From positions 620,001 through 684,000 of the forward strand of contig JAUIRK010000121.1 in NCBI GenBank assembly GCA_030549495.1: a stretch of DNA of 64,000 nt. The letters are read 5' to 3'. This DNA comes from Nectonema munidae. Taxonomy: Eukaryota; Nematomorpha; Nectonematoida; Nectonematidae. The number at the start of each line of letters is the position of its first letter. Within the stretch, counting starts at the first letter, position 1. Shown here in pieces: positions 23,415 to 35,194 of this stretch. A model generated the notes under the pieces. That model was not told the DNA's origin and did not search any database. It was given only the letters and a program-made list of their open reading frames with translations. The position numbers and the translations under genes are program-made.

Positions 23415-25465
23415 GTAAGTTGTGATTTGTCTAGAGAAAGTGTGTGCTAATGTTGTATAAAGGTATCCTTACTCTTAGGAATTTGCATTGATTATCCAGC
23501 GAGATTAGATCTATATGGCGATAACTGAAGCTAATATAATTGAAATTTCGAGGGAGGGGCGGGTCTTAAAATTTTTGGATCTTTTTCAAGTTATCTAAAA
23601 AATATTTTATGGTTTTTTGATTAAAAATTACAGAAGGACCTTGTCTGTCCTTTAAAAATTTAAAGTTTATTCAAAAGTGACAATGTGTTTTTACAGATAA
23701 GGGAGTAATTTTTTTAACAAGCACCAAGAAAATCTTCTAGCCTAATGTGTTCTTTCAAAACCCTTAATTAAATAACATAAGTATCCTTTTTGACAATTCA
23801 ACTTTCTGTTTTATTTTGTCAAACAAATATAGATAAAATAAGTACAAATTTGAATGGAATTATATAAACAGCCGTATTATTTCGACTTTTCCTTTTAGGA
23901 ATTTGATAAAAGAAACTCCTGTTTTTCACATTTATTTCAGTACGCTCCATTTGGCTAGAGGGACAGTTTGCTGCCCTCTTTTTTATTTAATTGCAGCTCG
24001 AGCCATTGAAGATATCTTATAAACTTAATTTTGTTCATTGTACTACAAAGTCTCATTAATAATTTAAATCTAATTCTGATATTATTTACTAACAATGAAA
24101 AATTAAGAAAAAAGTACTGAATTTTATCTACTTTTTATAAAAATCAACTTTTTTACATTATTTTCAAATTGTAAGTAATATATTTTAGTCTTCTTCTCAA
24201 CAGAAATATGTATTATTGAACAAATTGTTGAAGATGGATTTTGTTAACTAGGTATGTAGGATCTATTCTAATATAATAAAGAAAACTTGTCCTCTTTGTG
24301 GGCAGAAGAGAATATTTAAAACGAGAGTATTAGAAATTGAATCATCTAGATTATTATATAAACTCAATAAGACCTTGTCAAAAGATCAAATAATTTTAAT
24401 GTTTAAAGCCTTTCCCCTGTTCACTCCATCCCTTTATTTAAAAAAAATACATCCTTTTTTAGCTTAAAAAATATCACCCATCTTTTTCTTAAAAAAATGT
24501 TAATCACTTTTATGCTAAGATATAGCGATATTAATTGTATTTTTTTAATTTTAATCATATGGATTGATGATAAAAATATTGGAAAAAGATTGTTTTTATT
24601 TATGCATGAGATCAATCTTATTTCCTCCTCGCAAATTTCTTAACTCTAGGCTTTAAAGAAGACAACGCATATCGCAAATCACTTTGAACTTGCAATCGAC
24701 TTTGTTGCTTGGTATTTATCACAATGAGTGTTGCAAATTGTGTTTTGCAAAGATATGTCGCTGAAAAGAAAACGCATTTTTCAGATAATATTTTTAAAGT
24801 TAAACAAACTCTTTTTTCAATACAAAGATATATTTCAAAATTTTTCAGCTATATCAAAAAAAGTAATATATCAAACTAAAATATGTCTTCAATATGTTTT
24901 ATATCTTTAATGCCTTGAGTGAATCTATTTATTAATTTTGTGTCTTTTTTCAGCTTACCTTCGCTCCGTTTGAGTATATCTCACATACCTTTCTAGTAAC
25001 GAACTATTTGTTTCATTGTCATCAAAGTCGCGACTTACTTCATTACTATCTAACTGACTATTTATTTAATTACCAAACTAAATGATTAAACTCAGTAGTT
25101 TAGGAGTACTCCCACCCAAATGAGATAGGCAAAGGTACATATTTATTTTTAACATTAGGTTGCTTAGCGCACTTTCGTTGTTTATTACAAAAAGATGCCT
25201 AACTGGACCTGTAATTGAGTAACGCTGATATAGAGTATAATGATTTCTTGTAATAACAGTTATATTGTTTTGCTTACCTACTTTGCACGCAGTGAGTGAA
25301 TAGCATGTGTGTGTCTAAAGAATAAAATTTTCGAATTTAAATGCGATATTTGTTGCATCTCCAGGTTAAATGTGTTTATAATTAATGTTTTATGAGATAA
25401 AAAGTGAGGTAGGTGGGAATAAGTTATTTCGTTTATAAAATTTTATTAGCTTTGCTGATGTTTAG
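23415..25465 (+). other. Receptor intron (2051 bp), no feature recognised
   Basis: Starts GTAAGT, ends GATGTTTAG. AT-rich with no gene or clear repeat. Confidence 0.6.
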
Positions 25466-25756
25466 GAGCTTGGATCCCTTTATGACTACCTTAAATCAAA
25501 TACTCTAACGTTCAGTGACGTTCTTCACCTAATTCGCGATATTCTCAACGGCTTGTCTTTTTTGCATGCGGGCTTTACTCCAGAACGCGATTTTAAGATT
25601 GCTCACAGAGATGTTAAGAGCAAGAATATCATTTTGATGCAACACCTTGTCGCCGAAGACCTACCCTACCTGTGTCCTATGATTTCTGATTTTGGTTTAT
25701 CCTTAATATTGCAACGAACGCCGCGTTCCAATAATAATAGTTCTGCTCTGATCCAG
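25466..25756 (+). CDS. ACVR2: Activin receptor type II, exon c (catalytic loop and DFG)
   Basis: It encodes ELGSLYDYLKSNTLTFSDVL, matching the EKGSLSDFLK hinge of ACVR2, then IAHRDVKSKNIIL, an intact catalytic loop with the HRD aspartate and the SKN typical of TGF-beta receptors, and ISDFGLSLIL, an intact metal-binding DFG. Between loop and DFG are about eight extra residues (MQHLVAEDLPYLCP against KNNLTAC). It begins in phase 0 after TTTAG and ends at ATCCAG/GTAATT in phase 0. Nothing suggests loss of function. Confidence 0.92.
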
Positions 25757-26819
25757 GTAATTCTCATATACCTTATTTCATGCTTTTCTAACGCACAAAG
25801 GAAGTTCCATTCTTTAAATATCTTTTCAAGAATTAACGTTTCCCGACTCAACGGGAAAATAAGGCACCGGTGGTGACCCACGAAATAAAAATCCTCTGCT
25901 TTATGCGATATCTAAATTCATTCAAAAAGAAGAGCAAATGATTAATTTTTGAAAACCAATGTCTGAAAAGGTCTTAATGATTCAAAAGGCCAGATTAGCA
26001 TGTGAAGATTTTTAACAGTCACAAGCCTTTAATTAAATGATCTTTGAGAAGCGCTTTAGATGCATATGTGGGGTTAGTATGTAACATGTAAATGTTTACA
26101 AGTAGGCATACACTAAAGTTAGTTTAATAGCATTTGTGTGTTTTGAAGAGTGTGTATTTGAAAAAATTAATATTAAAATTAAATGCCTCTATGTTGTTTA
26201 AAACATGACATTTTTGAAAATAATAATTCAAGTGAAATAAAATTAAATATTTTTTAAATAACTTTAAAAAAAAATATTTTTTAAATAACTTTAACTATTT
26301 AGATGAATTAAAGTTGAAAATAGTATTTCATTAAATTTTTAGCATTTTTCATTTAGAGTAAATTCCTTAAGACTTCCTGTTATTTTTATTTCTACAATTC
26401 TTAAAGAATTTTTTTAGTTTTTTTAGAAAGCAAATTTCTATTTAACTAAATGCTTTTCATATGAAATGTATCTAATGAATACAACAATCTTATATTGGAA
26501 AAAATTAACTTAAATTTAAGAGAGTGTTTAACTTAGGTAAATATATAAAAAGTAAAACCAAAAATCTCTCTTTAAACTTTTTAGCTATTTATTTGAATTA
26601 AATTTGAAAATGTTATTTCATTAAATTTTTACTGTTTAATTAGAGTTAATTATTTAAGCTAAGGTTTCCAGCTATTTTTATTTCTAGAACTTCTATATTC
26701 TTCTTTTTCTATATTCAGTTACTGCAGTTTGTTGAGTCAACTTCTTTTAGCATAAAATATGCTAAAACTTTTTTACTCTATCAAGTTTGATCAAGATGAT
26801 TGTTGAAATAAAAATTATT

Positions 26820-27408
26820 TGAATAAAATGTTTGAAAAGAACGATAATATTATAGAATTAAAAAGGTTAAACATTTCTCCGAGTACTTATGCAGAGTTAC
26901 AAAATTGTCAAGCTACAACTTGTCCTGTAGAACAGTGGTTCCCAACCGTTTTTTATCCCGTTCCCCCTTTTTCAGTCACTTTTTACTTGTGGACCCCTAC
27001 AACTGAATAGTTTGAGCCAACAAAATTAATCAAAGATTTTTATGCAAAGATGATTCTAGTCATCTGATTAAATCGTATGCTTATTCATATGAAATCAGAG
27101 AAATTGTAAAGCCTGACATAAAATGTGAATAAAATTTTTTTCCAATTAAAATATAAATTTTTCAAAAATATCGTAACTAATAAAAAGGATATATAAACAT
27201 TCAAAATATGAAACTTATTAAAGGAGATTCAGCATAAGTAGTTTGAAGTAGAATTTCCATGGACCCCTTGAAATTTTTCCATGGACCCCGGGTTGGGAAC
27301 CACTGCTGTAGAAAGATCATTTTCGATGTTAAAAAAGCTTCTAGCAAAAGATAGACATTTTTCTTCTAATATATTTAATTATTTTCTTGTGTATTTCAAT
27401 TCCAAATA
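26820..27408 (+). pseudogene. hAT transposase C-terminal (dimerisation) fragment, split by a MITE
   Basis: With the MITE and one target copy removed, the frame runs LNISPSTYAELQNCQATTCP, VERSFSMLKKLLAKDRHFSS, NIFNYFLVYFNSK and stop at 27406-27408. The ERSFSMLKKLLAKDR block is the conserved hAT C-terminal dimerisation region. The frame is perfectly open across the junction, so the host fragment was intact here when the MITE arrived. The rest of the transposase is not seen upstream, so this is a 5'-lost fragment. Confidence 0.75.
26933..27305. mobile_element. hAT-type MITE (CAGTGGTTCCCAACC ends) with perfect 8-bp target duplication
   Basis: The left end CAGTGGTTCCCAACC is an exact inverted match to the right end GGTTGGGAACCACTG. 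Target duplication CTGTAGAA lies at 26925-26932 and 27306-27313. It is 373 bp with no coding frame. GGACCCC blocks lie near both ends. The exact ends and duplication suggest fairly recent insertion compared with the other MITEs here. Confidence 0.92.
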
Positions 27409-28435
27409 AAAAAGCTTAAAATAATTTTTAATGAATTTTTTCACAAATAAAGTCAATATTTTGAAGTATAAGGGTCAATAACTTTGAAGTTTTTAAGTTA
27501 AATTTTGTTCTTTTTTTTATTTATAGAAGAAAAAGAGGCCTTAAATGATTTAAAAAGCACTAAAAATCAGGGTTGCGATGGCTGAGCCGCTGAATTTTTC
27601 TACATGGAACCGGAGCCGTAAAAATTTAAATACGCCTCCACTAACTGGCTCCGCATGATTTAACCATTCACATTTTAAAGACGTTTTTTAGATGAAAGCT
27701 AGCGCAAATGTTAATTTCAAATAAAACTCGCATATATTCTCTAATCCTAACTGTTTTCTTGGTTATTTTTTATATAAAATTTTAAAAATATACACTTAAC
27801 TTTAAGAGCGCGTCGGAACTCAAACCGGAGTTAAAAAAACATAACTCCCGAGCCAGAAATTTTTTTCATGGCTCCGCAACTCAGTTAAAAACGCTATCAG
27901 GCTTCAGTTCACTTTTTTTTTTGAAAAAGTCATTTTTTTCTGCCAAAAAGTCAATATTTTTTGAGTTATTAGGTCAATTTTTGTTCGCCCTGTATCATCC
28001 AATTTACTCATCAAACTTGATGCAATAAGTTTCACAATGTTAATTGTCAATGTGATCCCACGATTACATGCCTATGTCGTAATTCAACGTTAAATCTGCT
28101 ATATGCATGCAAACATAGATATTTTTTATTTGGACAAGCGCCTCTTGATCCAATGCAATAACTATTTAATTAATATAGAATTATATTTGAAACATTATAA
28201 ACAACATCATAACATTTTTAGGCTGTATTTTTGGTAAAAATAAATTTAAATTTTACCTAGAAAACTAATAATAAGATAAACTTTTAAAATTTTTGTCTTT
28301 TATATTGGGTGTACATCAGTATATTTTAATAGTGTGGATACTGGATACCCGAATTTTGGCTTTCGCCGTTGAGTTCTTCACAATTAAAATGTCTCCGTTG
28401 CACACATTTGTATTTTTAAATTTTTTATACAAAAG

Positions 28436-28571
28436 GTTGGAACGCCGAGATATATGTCTCCTGAGCTTCTTGAAGGATCTCTCCATTTTTCTGACTCCTC
28501 ACTATTGAGCATTGACATGTACGCTGCCGCCCTAGTTTTTTGGGAAATTTTTTCTAGAACTTCGCTTTCTG
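28436..28571 (+). CDS. ACVR2: Activin receptor type II, exon d (activation segment end, kinase C-lobe)
   Basis: VGTPRYMSPELLEGSLHFSD continues as SSLLSIDMYAAALVFWEIFS, matching ACVR2 VGTRRYMAPEVLEG...FLRIDMYAMGLVLWEL. SPE is the kinase APE motif and IDMYA is the conserved C-lobe helix. It starts in phase 0 after ACAAAAG and ends at TCTG/GTAAGT in phase 1. Confidence 0.93.
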
Positions 28572-28623
28572 GTAAGTCTTTGTAAGTTTGCATACTCCGT
28601 GAAAGCTTTTATCTCCTTTTAAG

Positions 28624-28754
28624 GCCTTTCTGCTTCGTATATGCTGCCCTTTGAAAAGGAAATAGCCTCTAATCCACAAATACACGATCTTATTCCCATT
28701 GTTTGTGTAAAGGATTTGAGGCCTACGTTTGAATACGCAGATATGAACAATCAA
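28624..28754 (+). CDS. ACVR2: Activin receptor type II, exon e (kinase C-lobe)
   Basis: Only 52 bp separate it from exon d. GLSASYMLPFEKEIASNPQI matches the PFEEEIGQHPSLEDM stretch of ACVR2 and is followed by VCVKDLRPTFEYADMNNQ (ACVR2: VVHKKKRPVLRDYW). PFE-EI is a signature of the type II activin receptors. The donor chosen is CAA/GTTAGA at 28754/28755, giving phase 0, which the next exon needs. The acceptor is CCTTTTAAG. Confidence 0.9.
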
Positions 28755-30768
28755 GTTAGATTTAAATATTTAATTTTAATCTTTTTTTCCACGTGTATCT
28801 TCTTTTAAAGACTTTCTAAAAGCTAGTATTAATTTTCAGTATAATGTTAATCACTGATACGTTAGCTTCGTATATTTTTAGGTATATCAAATTTAGGGTT
28901 ATTTTTCATTATAAAGTTTTTAATTAAGATTACGTGTATGCTGATAAAATGTATAATTCTTAAATTGGTCATCTTTTTTCATCATCAACATTTTATTAAG
29001 GAATTATTTCATTTTACACCTTCCTTCCTATAAAGCATATTTACACCGAAATAAAATTTGATTCATGAAGAGAGACAATACTTTTTTTTTCGAAACTCAT
29101 CATCATGGTTACCCACCCCAATCGAATGGGATTCATCTTTGCTCATGATAGGACCAAGAATTCATGCCTCAGACAACTTATAAAGCTCAAGGAAAAAGCT
29201 TGGGAGTTCTTTTAACAAAAGAATTTGTTTCGTTATTTTATTAATAACACCGCTCCTCATTTTTATTTCTAGTTCTAATTAGAATTCATAACAAGATCGT
29301 ACTCTCTAGAGCAGTGCTTTGCAAACTTTTATATCCTATTCCACCTTGACAATATCATAAATACATATTGCCCACTCTTGATCCTCCAGAACAAAGTTTG
29401 CTTATAAATAATTCCAAATGTATTCCATGTATTATAAAAAAAAATAAAAAATAGAAGTTTATTCAAAGCTGAAATCAGTCTTAACAGTGTTCGGTTTTGT
29501 GGTGGTTTAAATCACCTTTTTTGAAACTAAATCAAGGCAATTGTAAAACAAAATTTAAAATGAAGCATGCCATTTGAATAAACTCTGAATAAGCAAATAT
29601 TTAAGAATTAAAACAGGATTTTCAACTTAAATGAACCAATGAATAGTTGCGAAAATTAACCAAAATAATGATATTATTTATTTTAATTCAAATATTAAAG
29701 TAAGCGAAGAGCCACTCTAACCAATCGTAGTGTAAAAAGAAATGACGTGCCAATTGGCAAAAAGAATGGGCTTTCAACGGTGAAATGCCTCTTTTTATTA
29801 TGATTTCTTATTATTATTATTTTTGTACTTTTTTGATTTTGAAATTCCATAAAAAATTTGAGTATGTAAGTTTCAGAATCAGATGAAAGGCAAAAGTAAC
29901 GTTTGAAGAGTGTAGCGTAAACAGACCGTTTGTGTGAAAAGGGTTAGTTGGACAAAAATCAAGATAACGATGTGTATGAGAAGGCTTGTAGTAACTTTGG
30001 TCAGGACGGGAAGTGTTTTGGCGAGTGATTGAACAATCTAAGAAAGGACGCGTCTTATTTTGTTCCGCCTCAAAAGAAGTGTATGGAAAGGATTATATGA
30101 TTTATAATCATAGTGCAAAATATATCAACATAGCGGGCATAAAATTTTGATAAAAAATAATTTGATTTTAGGGAGTCTGACAAAATTTGCCAAAATTTGT
30201 AGGTATTTAACAGGCCGCATACATCCCGCGGACTGCTTTTTGGAGACCCCAATCTAGACGGTGCTCTTCTTTTCTCGATAGCAGTGCTGATATTCGCCTA
30301 ATCATTTGTGATAATAGTTGTTCCAATTACTGTTCACTGTCAATTATGTGGGTGTGTCATAAAAAAATACGATCATAGATTGCTCTGCCGGATTAACAAA
30401 TTATACAGGCAGGCGTGAGGGTATTTGGTTTGCTGAAGATATTATGGTCAGTGTCGGAGTGTGGATGCTAGAATAATGCGGTAAAAGACATTTCGAAAAT
30501 TGGTTGCAGACAATATTGTTTCTGGGTTTGTCGGATAATCGAGTGCTGGAGGAAATTACTAAAACTCTTTAGAGTTCGTTTTTTTCTTTAAAAAGATCAA
30601 ACTTTTTTGTTCTTTATTGTTGTATACGTAAAAACTTAATTGACACAGTATCTATTTGCATTTACTTAATACAAAATGTTATTAGAATTAAGGATTTGTG
30701 TGCTATGAATTCAAATAGAAAGAGAATAAGGTCTATACGACTGATATTTAATCCGCTATGCATTTTAG
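28755..30768 (+). other. Receptor intron (2014 bp) carrying a Penelope-like relic
   Basis: Runs from GTTAGA to TGCATTTTAG. CAGTGCTTTGCAAACTTTT at 29315 looks like a hAT end, but no partner was found. The Penelope-like fragment is listed separately. Confidence 0.6.
29870..30560 (-). pseudogene. Penelope-like element reverse transcriptase fragment
   Basis: On the - strand, FYARYVDIFC (about 30140-30110) corresponds to the YVDDIF catalytic motif of Penelope-like reverse transcriptases, downstream of MGSPKSSPRDVCG (GSPLSP-type, about 30250). Further on are PFLDCSITRQN, SYYKPSHTHRYLDFCPTNPF and HTNGLFTLHSSN (30050-29890), which fit the family blocks FLDV-I and YRKPTHTGRYLHF-SNHP. The frame changes between blocks, and one residue of the usual YVDD is lost, so it is dead. 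It lies antisense in the last receptor intron. No endonuclease domain or element ends were seen. Confidence 0.65.
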
Positions 30769-30897
30769 AGCGTGGAGAAACTTTGTATAACAATAAAAGA
30801 ATGTTGGGACCGCGATTCAGAGGCAAGACTAACATCCACCACAGCATTCCACAGAATGAACGCCATTTTGAATGAATGGAATGAAGATACGATGTAG
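30769..30897 (+). CDS. ACVR2: Activin receptor type II, last exon (end of kinase, stop)
   Basis: SVEKLCITIKECWDRDSEAR followed by LTSTTAFHRMNAILNEWNED, then TM and TAG (30895-30897). It aligns with ACVR2 [20 protein letters not shown] and the end of the kinase. The arginine in EARL is the conserved one of kinase subdomain XI. The protein ends right after the kinase, unlike BMP receptor II with its long tail, so the activin-receptor-II/punt type is the better match. The acceptor TGCATTTTAG gives phase 0. The six exons together encode 481 residues; ACVR2 proteins have about 510, so roughly the first 60-70 residues are missing. Confidence 0.92.
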   Translation, partial: SVEKLCITIKECWDRDSEARLTSTTAFHRMNAILNEWNEDTM

Positions 30898-32022
30898 CTA
30901 TGTCTCTTTCTCTAAAGTCTTTCCTTTTCAAAACCAAATACCAACTTTATTTACAACAAAATCCTAACTTAACTACTTTACAAAATCTGTGCTCCATCTT
31001 TTTAACTTTTATTTTCATATATTATTTCTTTTGCTGCTGCATACTTGACCTCATGTTTTAAATTCTATCAAAAATCCTATTTATTCATCCATATTATACG
31101 CGCATAAATTTTTTCATATTATTTTCCTTCACTCTCTACCTCAGGTTTTGCTTTTACCAGTGAAATTTTACCCTTTAACATCAATTTTATGAGTACTTTT
31201 ATAACATCATATTCTATCTATATGCAGACAATTATACATCAAAATGTTTTTAGTTATTATTTGTTAATATAAAGTAATAAATCGATTCAATGCATGCTCA
31301 CTTCGTGTAATTAGGATATTCCTAATTTGTGTATTTTCGAATTGAAGTCTGGGGATTAATTTTGATTGCAAAAATCCTTACGCCTTCTTCAACTCTAGCC
31401 GAAGATGTACTGCTATAATAATATATACGGCTGAATATTCACTATTCTTAACTCAGCAGCTAGGCAAGAATACTTGAGAGACAATAAAACGGAATTTATA
31501 TCTTTTTCATTTTGAGTTGAAAAAATAGCATGCCTTTAAATGAAAAAATTATGCTTACTTGTGACCGAAATATATATAATTTATCTTGATAGAAAGCCCC
31601 ACTTCTTACGATTAATACTTATATAGATTATTAGATCTTTTAAGACGATTTTTTCTGAAAAGAACGATAAAAGATAGGATTAATAATATTCCATTCATTT
31701 TTATCCACCTTTTCAACTTCAACTCGGCTCTAATCAAATTCAAATTGTCACTAATCATATCTAATTTTTTTATTAGTTAGTATCTAAAATATTTCAGAAA
31801 TTACTTCAATCGATAGATATTTATTTAATCAAGTTTGGCTACAAAAAACTATTTTTCAGTAAAAATAATTAAAATCACCCTCTTTTGTTAAAAAATATTA
31901 AAAAAATTTATTTTCATTTCTGAAAATATACTATCGTAGTGTTTTCAAGTTAAGGACAAAAGCTTTTATTACAATTTTGATTTGCAAAGAATACAAAAGG
32001 CAAAAAAGACGCTCACGTAAAA
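30898..32022. other. Receptor 3' flank, AT-rich
   Basis: A possible polyadenylation signal AATAAA lies at 31276-31281, about 380 bp past the stop. No other feature is visible. Confidence 0.45.
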
Positions 32023-33609
32023 TTAGAAGCAATTATCGCATATTAGTTTAGAGTGTAATTTGCAAGTTTGAATGGAGCATTTCGAACATTCTCTGGTGCT
32101 TCGTTTTTTCATGGGTAGGCATAAAAAACAAAATCCTCTGGTGGAAGAAGCTGAAGATGGAGTTGGTTGGGAAAAGCCATAAAAGTTGAGGAGGGATTTA
32201 ATTTTCAAGTTTGTTTGCGCTAGATCAGATCTTACTCTCATTGATTCTTGCGATAAAAGTAGAGGGAGTCTTTTTATGAAAATTTTTCTTCCTCCACTTT
32301 TTATAGAAGGAAAATCTTTCGGGGAGTTGAACTTGGGTATGATAAAGGAGTTCAAGCAAGTCATGTCCAAATAATTGCTGAATATCGCCATCGGCCACCT
32401 TCTACAAGGCTTAGCTTCGATATTGCTTGAGCATCCGGTTGCCAACATCTACTCCACTTTTATGCTTGTTATATTCAATCATTGATTCAGGTTTGACCGC
32501 AATAGAAGTTAAAATAGAAGATAAAATGTAAACAACTTTGAAGTTTCGTTTCGTATGTCGTTTCGGAATGTATGCCGAGAAAGAAGCACCTTTCGAATAA
32601 ACTACACGATTCTCACTCATTTAGCTTGAGAGTTTTCAGGTAGTTTGGCTGTAAAATTTTTGGGATAAATTTTTTTGTAGACATCACAGTCCCACATACA
32701 GTGTAGTTTTTCGTAAGGGCCCACCTGGCTAATTCATGGGAAGTAAAAAACCTATCCATAAAAGTACCAATACCCTCTGGCAAATTTGAATCGAAAACAA
32801 GTCGTTTTACTATGGAAATAGCAAAAAAATAACTTCGGTCTTCTAAACCGGAAATATATATTTCAGGTTTCATGTAATAAAAGCTTTTTGAATCGTTTAT
32901 TTGATAAATTTTAATACCATAATGGCCTGGTTTTTTTGGATCGTAAATTTTGGAGTTGAAATTTCCTCTGAAACTAACCAATTGTTCATTAATAGTCACA
33001 ACAGTATCGGGAGTCCAATATTCAGCAAAAACTTTATAGAAGTGATCGTGTAAAAATCTCACTGCAGCAAGTTTGTCATTGGGGTTTCTAATGCTTTTAT
33101 CATCAAAAGAAAGAAAATAATGTATCAGAAAAAAATTTCTCTTCCAAGAGAAGCTTTTAGAAGGGTGAACCACAGGTTTCACTGAAGTGTGAAAATTTCA
33201 ACTTTTTGGTCCAAACATTCACAAATATACGTCCACAAATAAAAAACACCAAGAATCTTAAAAATTTTATAAATTAATCTTACCCAAAATTAGTTTCCAT
33301 TTTCAACTTTTTATAATGATAAATATTATGAATCACTTCTAAAGTGAAAAACAATTTGAATATTTTCAAGATGTCTCTTTCCCTACGTGCCAATCCTTTG
33401 GGACCACTAGGAGAGATAGAAGTATGTCTTATATTTTCTGTTTGAGCTCTTCCCCTTGTACTGGTAAAGGGCTCACAACTATAACTGATATCGTCAGCAC
33501 AGGCTAAATTTTCATCAGTTTCACTTTCTTGAAGTCAACTTGATTCGCTAATTTCATCGAAAAAAGACGAATCACTTGACTCTTCAACAAAACTACTCGA
33601 AGATTCCAT
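32023..33609 (-). pseudogene. piggyBac transposase pseudogene, nearly full length
   Basis: An acidic N-terminus (MESSSSFVEESSDSSFFDEI, from 33609) with an early in-frame stop leads to RRERDILKIFKLFFTLEVIH. The main frame (33182-32613) has NFFLIHYFLSFDDK, TINEQLVSFRGNF, YGIKIYQI and MDRFFTSHELARWAL. A frame change leads to EYNKHKSGVDVGN and another to PCRRWPMAIFSNYLDMTCLN. The Cys-rich tail is CFLCLPMKKRSTRECSKCSI then CKLHSKLICDNC. Of the family's three catalytic aspartates, the second (MDRFF) and third (GVD) are present; the first, normally in DEQLVPFRGR, is Asn. With two or more frame changes it cannot be active. No TTAA-flanked ends were found. Same family as 14130-14757. Confidence 0.88.
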
Positions 33610-34615
33610 GGAAAAGACCTGAAAACTTGAAATGAGTACTGGAAACTTTAAGTATGAAATGGATGAAACACAAAGAAAATAGAGCGAGTAACGAAGGCGG
33701 TAAAATGTAAAGAAACTAGATCAATATTATATAGGATGGAATTGGAATATTCGATCAGACAGTTGTCAGAGTTCAATACGATTTATGCACACATGGTATA
33801 CCGCTCAATGAAAGCGTAATGAAGGTTTTTCTTTCCGAAGAAGAGTGATGAATCATCCTTCGCGTAAACAATGAAGTCGTTTTTATTATTATATCTATTA
33901 TGAATTACATAATTTCTGTAAAAATTTGATGTGAAGAACAAGTGATTTATTGTGATATCGTGTTTATTCTCAACATCACTTGGCAAATAACATATATAAC
34001 CGATAGAAAAGTCTCATTAGGTTGTATGATAGCACAAACTTCTATAAAAGAAATGTGGATTAAAATGGTATATTCCTGTAAACGATGCTATAACAGAAAA
34101 TGCTGTAAAGCGAAGGTATTGTTGAGTGACGCGAAGCGTTATCCAAGATTAAAAAACCCCACGAGTACATGATATTCATTAAAATTTTTCCAAGAGCTTC
34201 TCTCTCCCCCAAAAGTAGGAGTCTTCTTTCTTGAACCAACCTTGCTTAACTTTTTTACTTTAAGAGGCGAGGAATGAGAGTGAATAAATTTAAATTTTAT
34301 TGAACAAAGAAATGAGCCCATTTTTGTCAGAAAAAGAGAAGAAATATGAAGGGAATAAACACACAAACAGGTATACTTTTTTAATGACGTTAAAATTTCT
34401 ATGTGAAGGACACTAAAAACAACAGAAGTAGGACAATAGATGTTTTTGAAGGGAGTCTTCAAATTGAAAGGATGAAGAAAGTGAAAAACTTTCTCCTGCC
34501 TGGTCTTTATCCTGGCTAACTAAGATCGACCAGAAGTTTGCAGCTGAGTATGCCAGACAGCCTCAATACATATGAGACTTTGAAAAGCTTTCAATATGTT
34601 TTAAAAATTTAATGA
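33610..34615. other. AT-rich DNA, nothing recognised
   Basis: A few short frames on both strands, none with a motif or coding-like composition. Confidence 0.55.
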
Positions 34616-35035
34616 AATTGGATTGGTTTACCTTTGCTTCTTCAACCTTGAAATTTTTCTTCTTCATATCTTCACATCATTCCACGTCTTCTTTGGTCTA
34701 CATCTCTTCACTTTCCTATTAACATTTTCGTTTCTAATTCTTTTTGTCAAGTTTTGTGCATCCATTCTTTCAAAATGCTCCAACTAACGTAGCCGGTATT
34801 TTTCTAAATGTCTTTCAATATTCGGTAATTTATCCACTAGAGTTTTGCCACCCATGATCCGTATCATCTTTCTTCTTCGTCCAACATTCAGCTCCATAGC
34901 ACATCACACTTCTTACACATACTTATACAACTTTCCTTTCAACTTCAACGACAGCACCCTCCCACACAGTACACCTGCTATATCATTAAACTTTCTTCAA
35001 CCAACTGTTGGATCATTTGTAGGAGATAAATTTCA
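34616..35035 (-). pseudogene. LINE reverse transcriptase C-terminal fragment
   Basis: The - strand gives AMELNVGRRRKMIRIMGGKT, then LEHFERMDAQNLTKRIRNEN and KRCRPKKTWNDV. The pair ‘H-ERMD’ and ‘GRPKKTW-D’ is the familiar C-terminal end of several LINE ORF2 proteins. Stops interrupt it. It is a different family from the LINE at 6-9 kb. Confidence 0.6.
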
Positions 35036-35194
35036 TTAAAAAAACGCAAAAGTAAATTCTTTCATCTTATGATGGAACGGAACGTTGGAAGGCTTACTAC
35101 TATCCCAAGAAATTTCAATGAAAGATAAGTGAAATGTCGACAGAAAACATGAAGAAAAAATAAGATGCCGAACCAGAGTACAAAGAAAAAGAAG

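Larger units (their letters stand above)
25757..28435 (+). other. Receptor intron (2679 bp) carrying hAT debris
   Basis: It holds a hAT transposase tail split by a MITE (26820-27408), and at 27566-27940 a patch of GGAGCCG/CTCCGAGCC-type sequence beginning CAGGGTTGCGATGGCTGAGC, which is probably another old hAT-type element without a definable right end. Confidence 0.6.

Noticed and set aside
30530-30570. CRIIECWRK as a receptor kinase end exon
   Set aside because: The exon at 30769 has a far better match (KECWDRDSEARL), correct phase and a stop.
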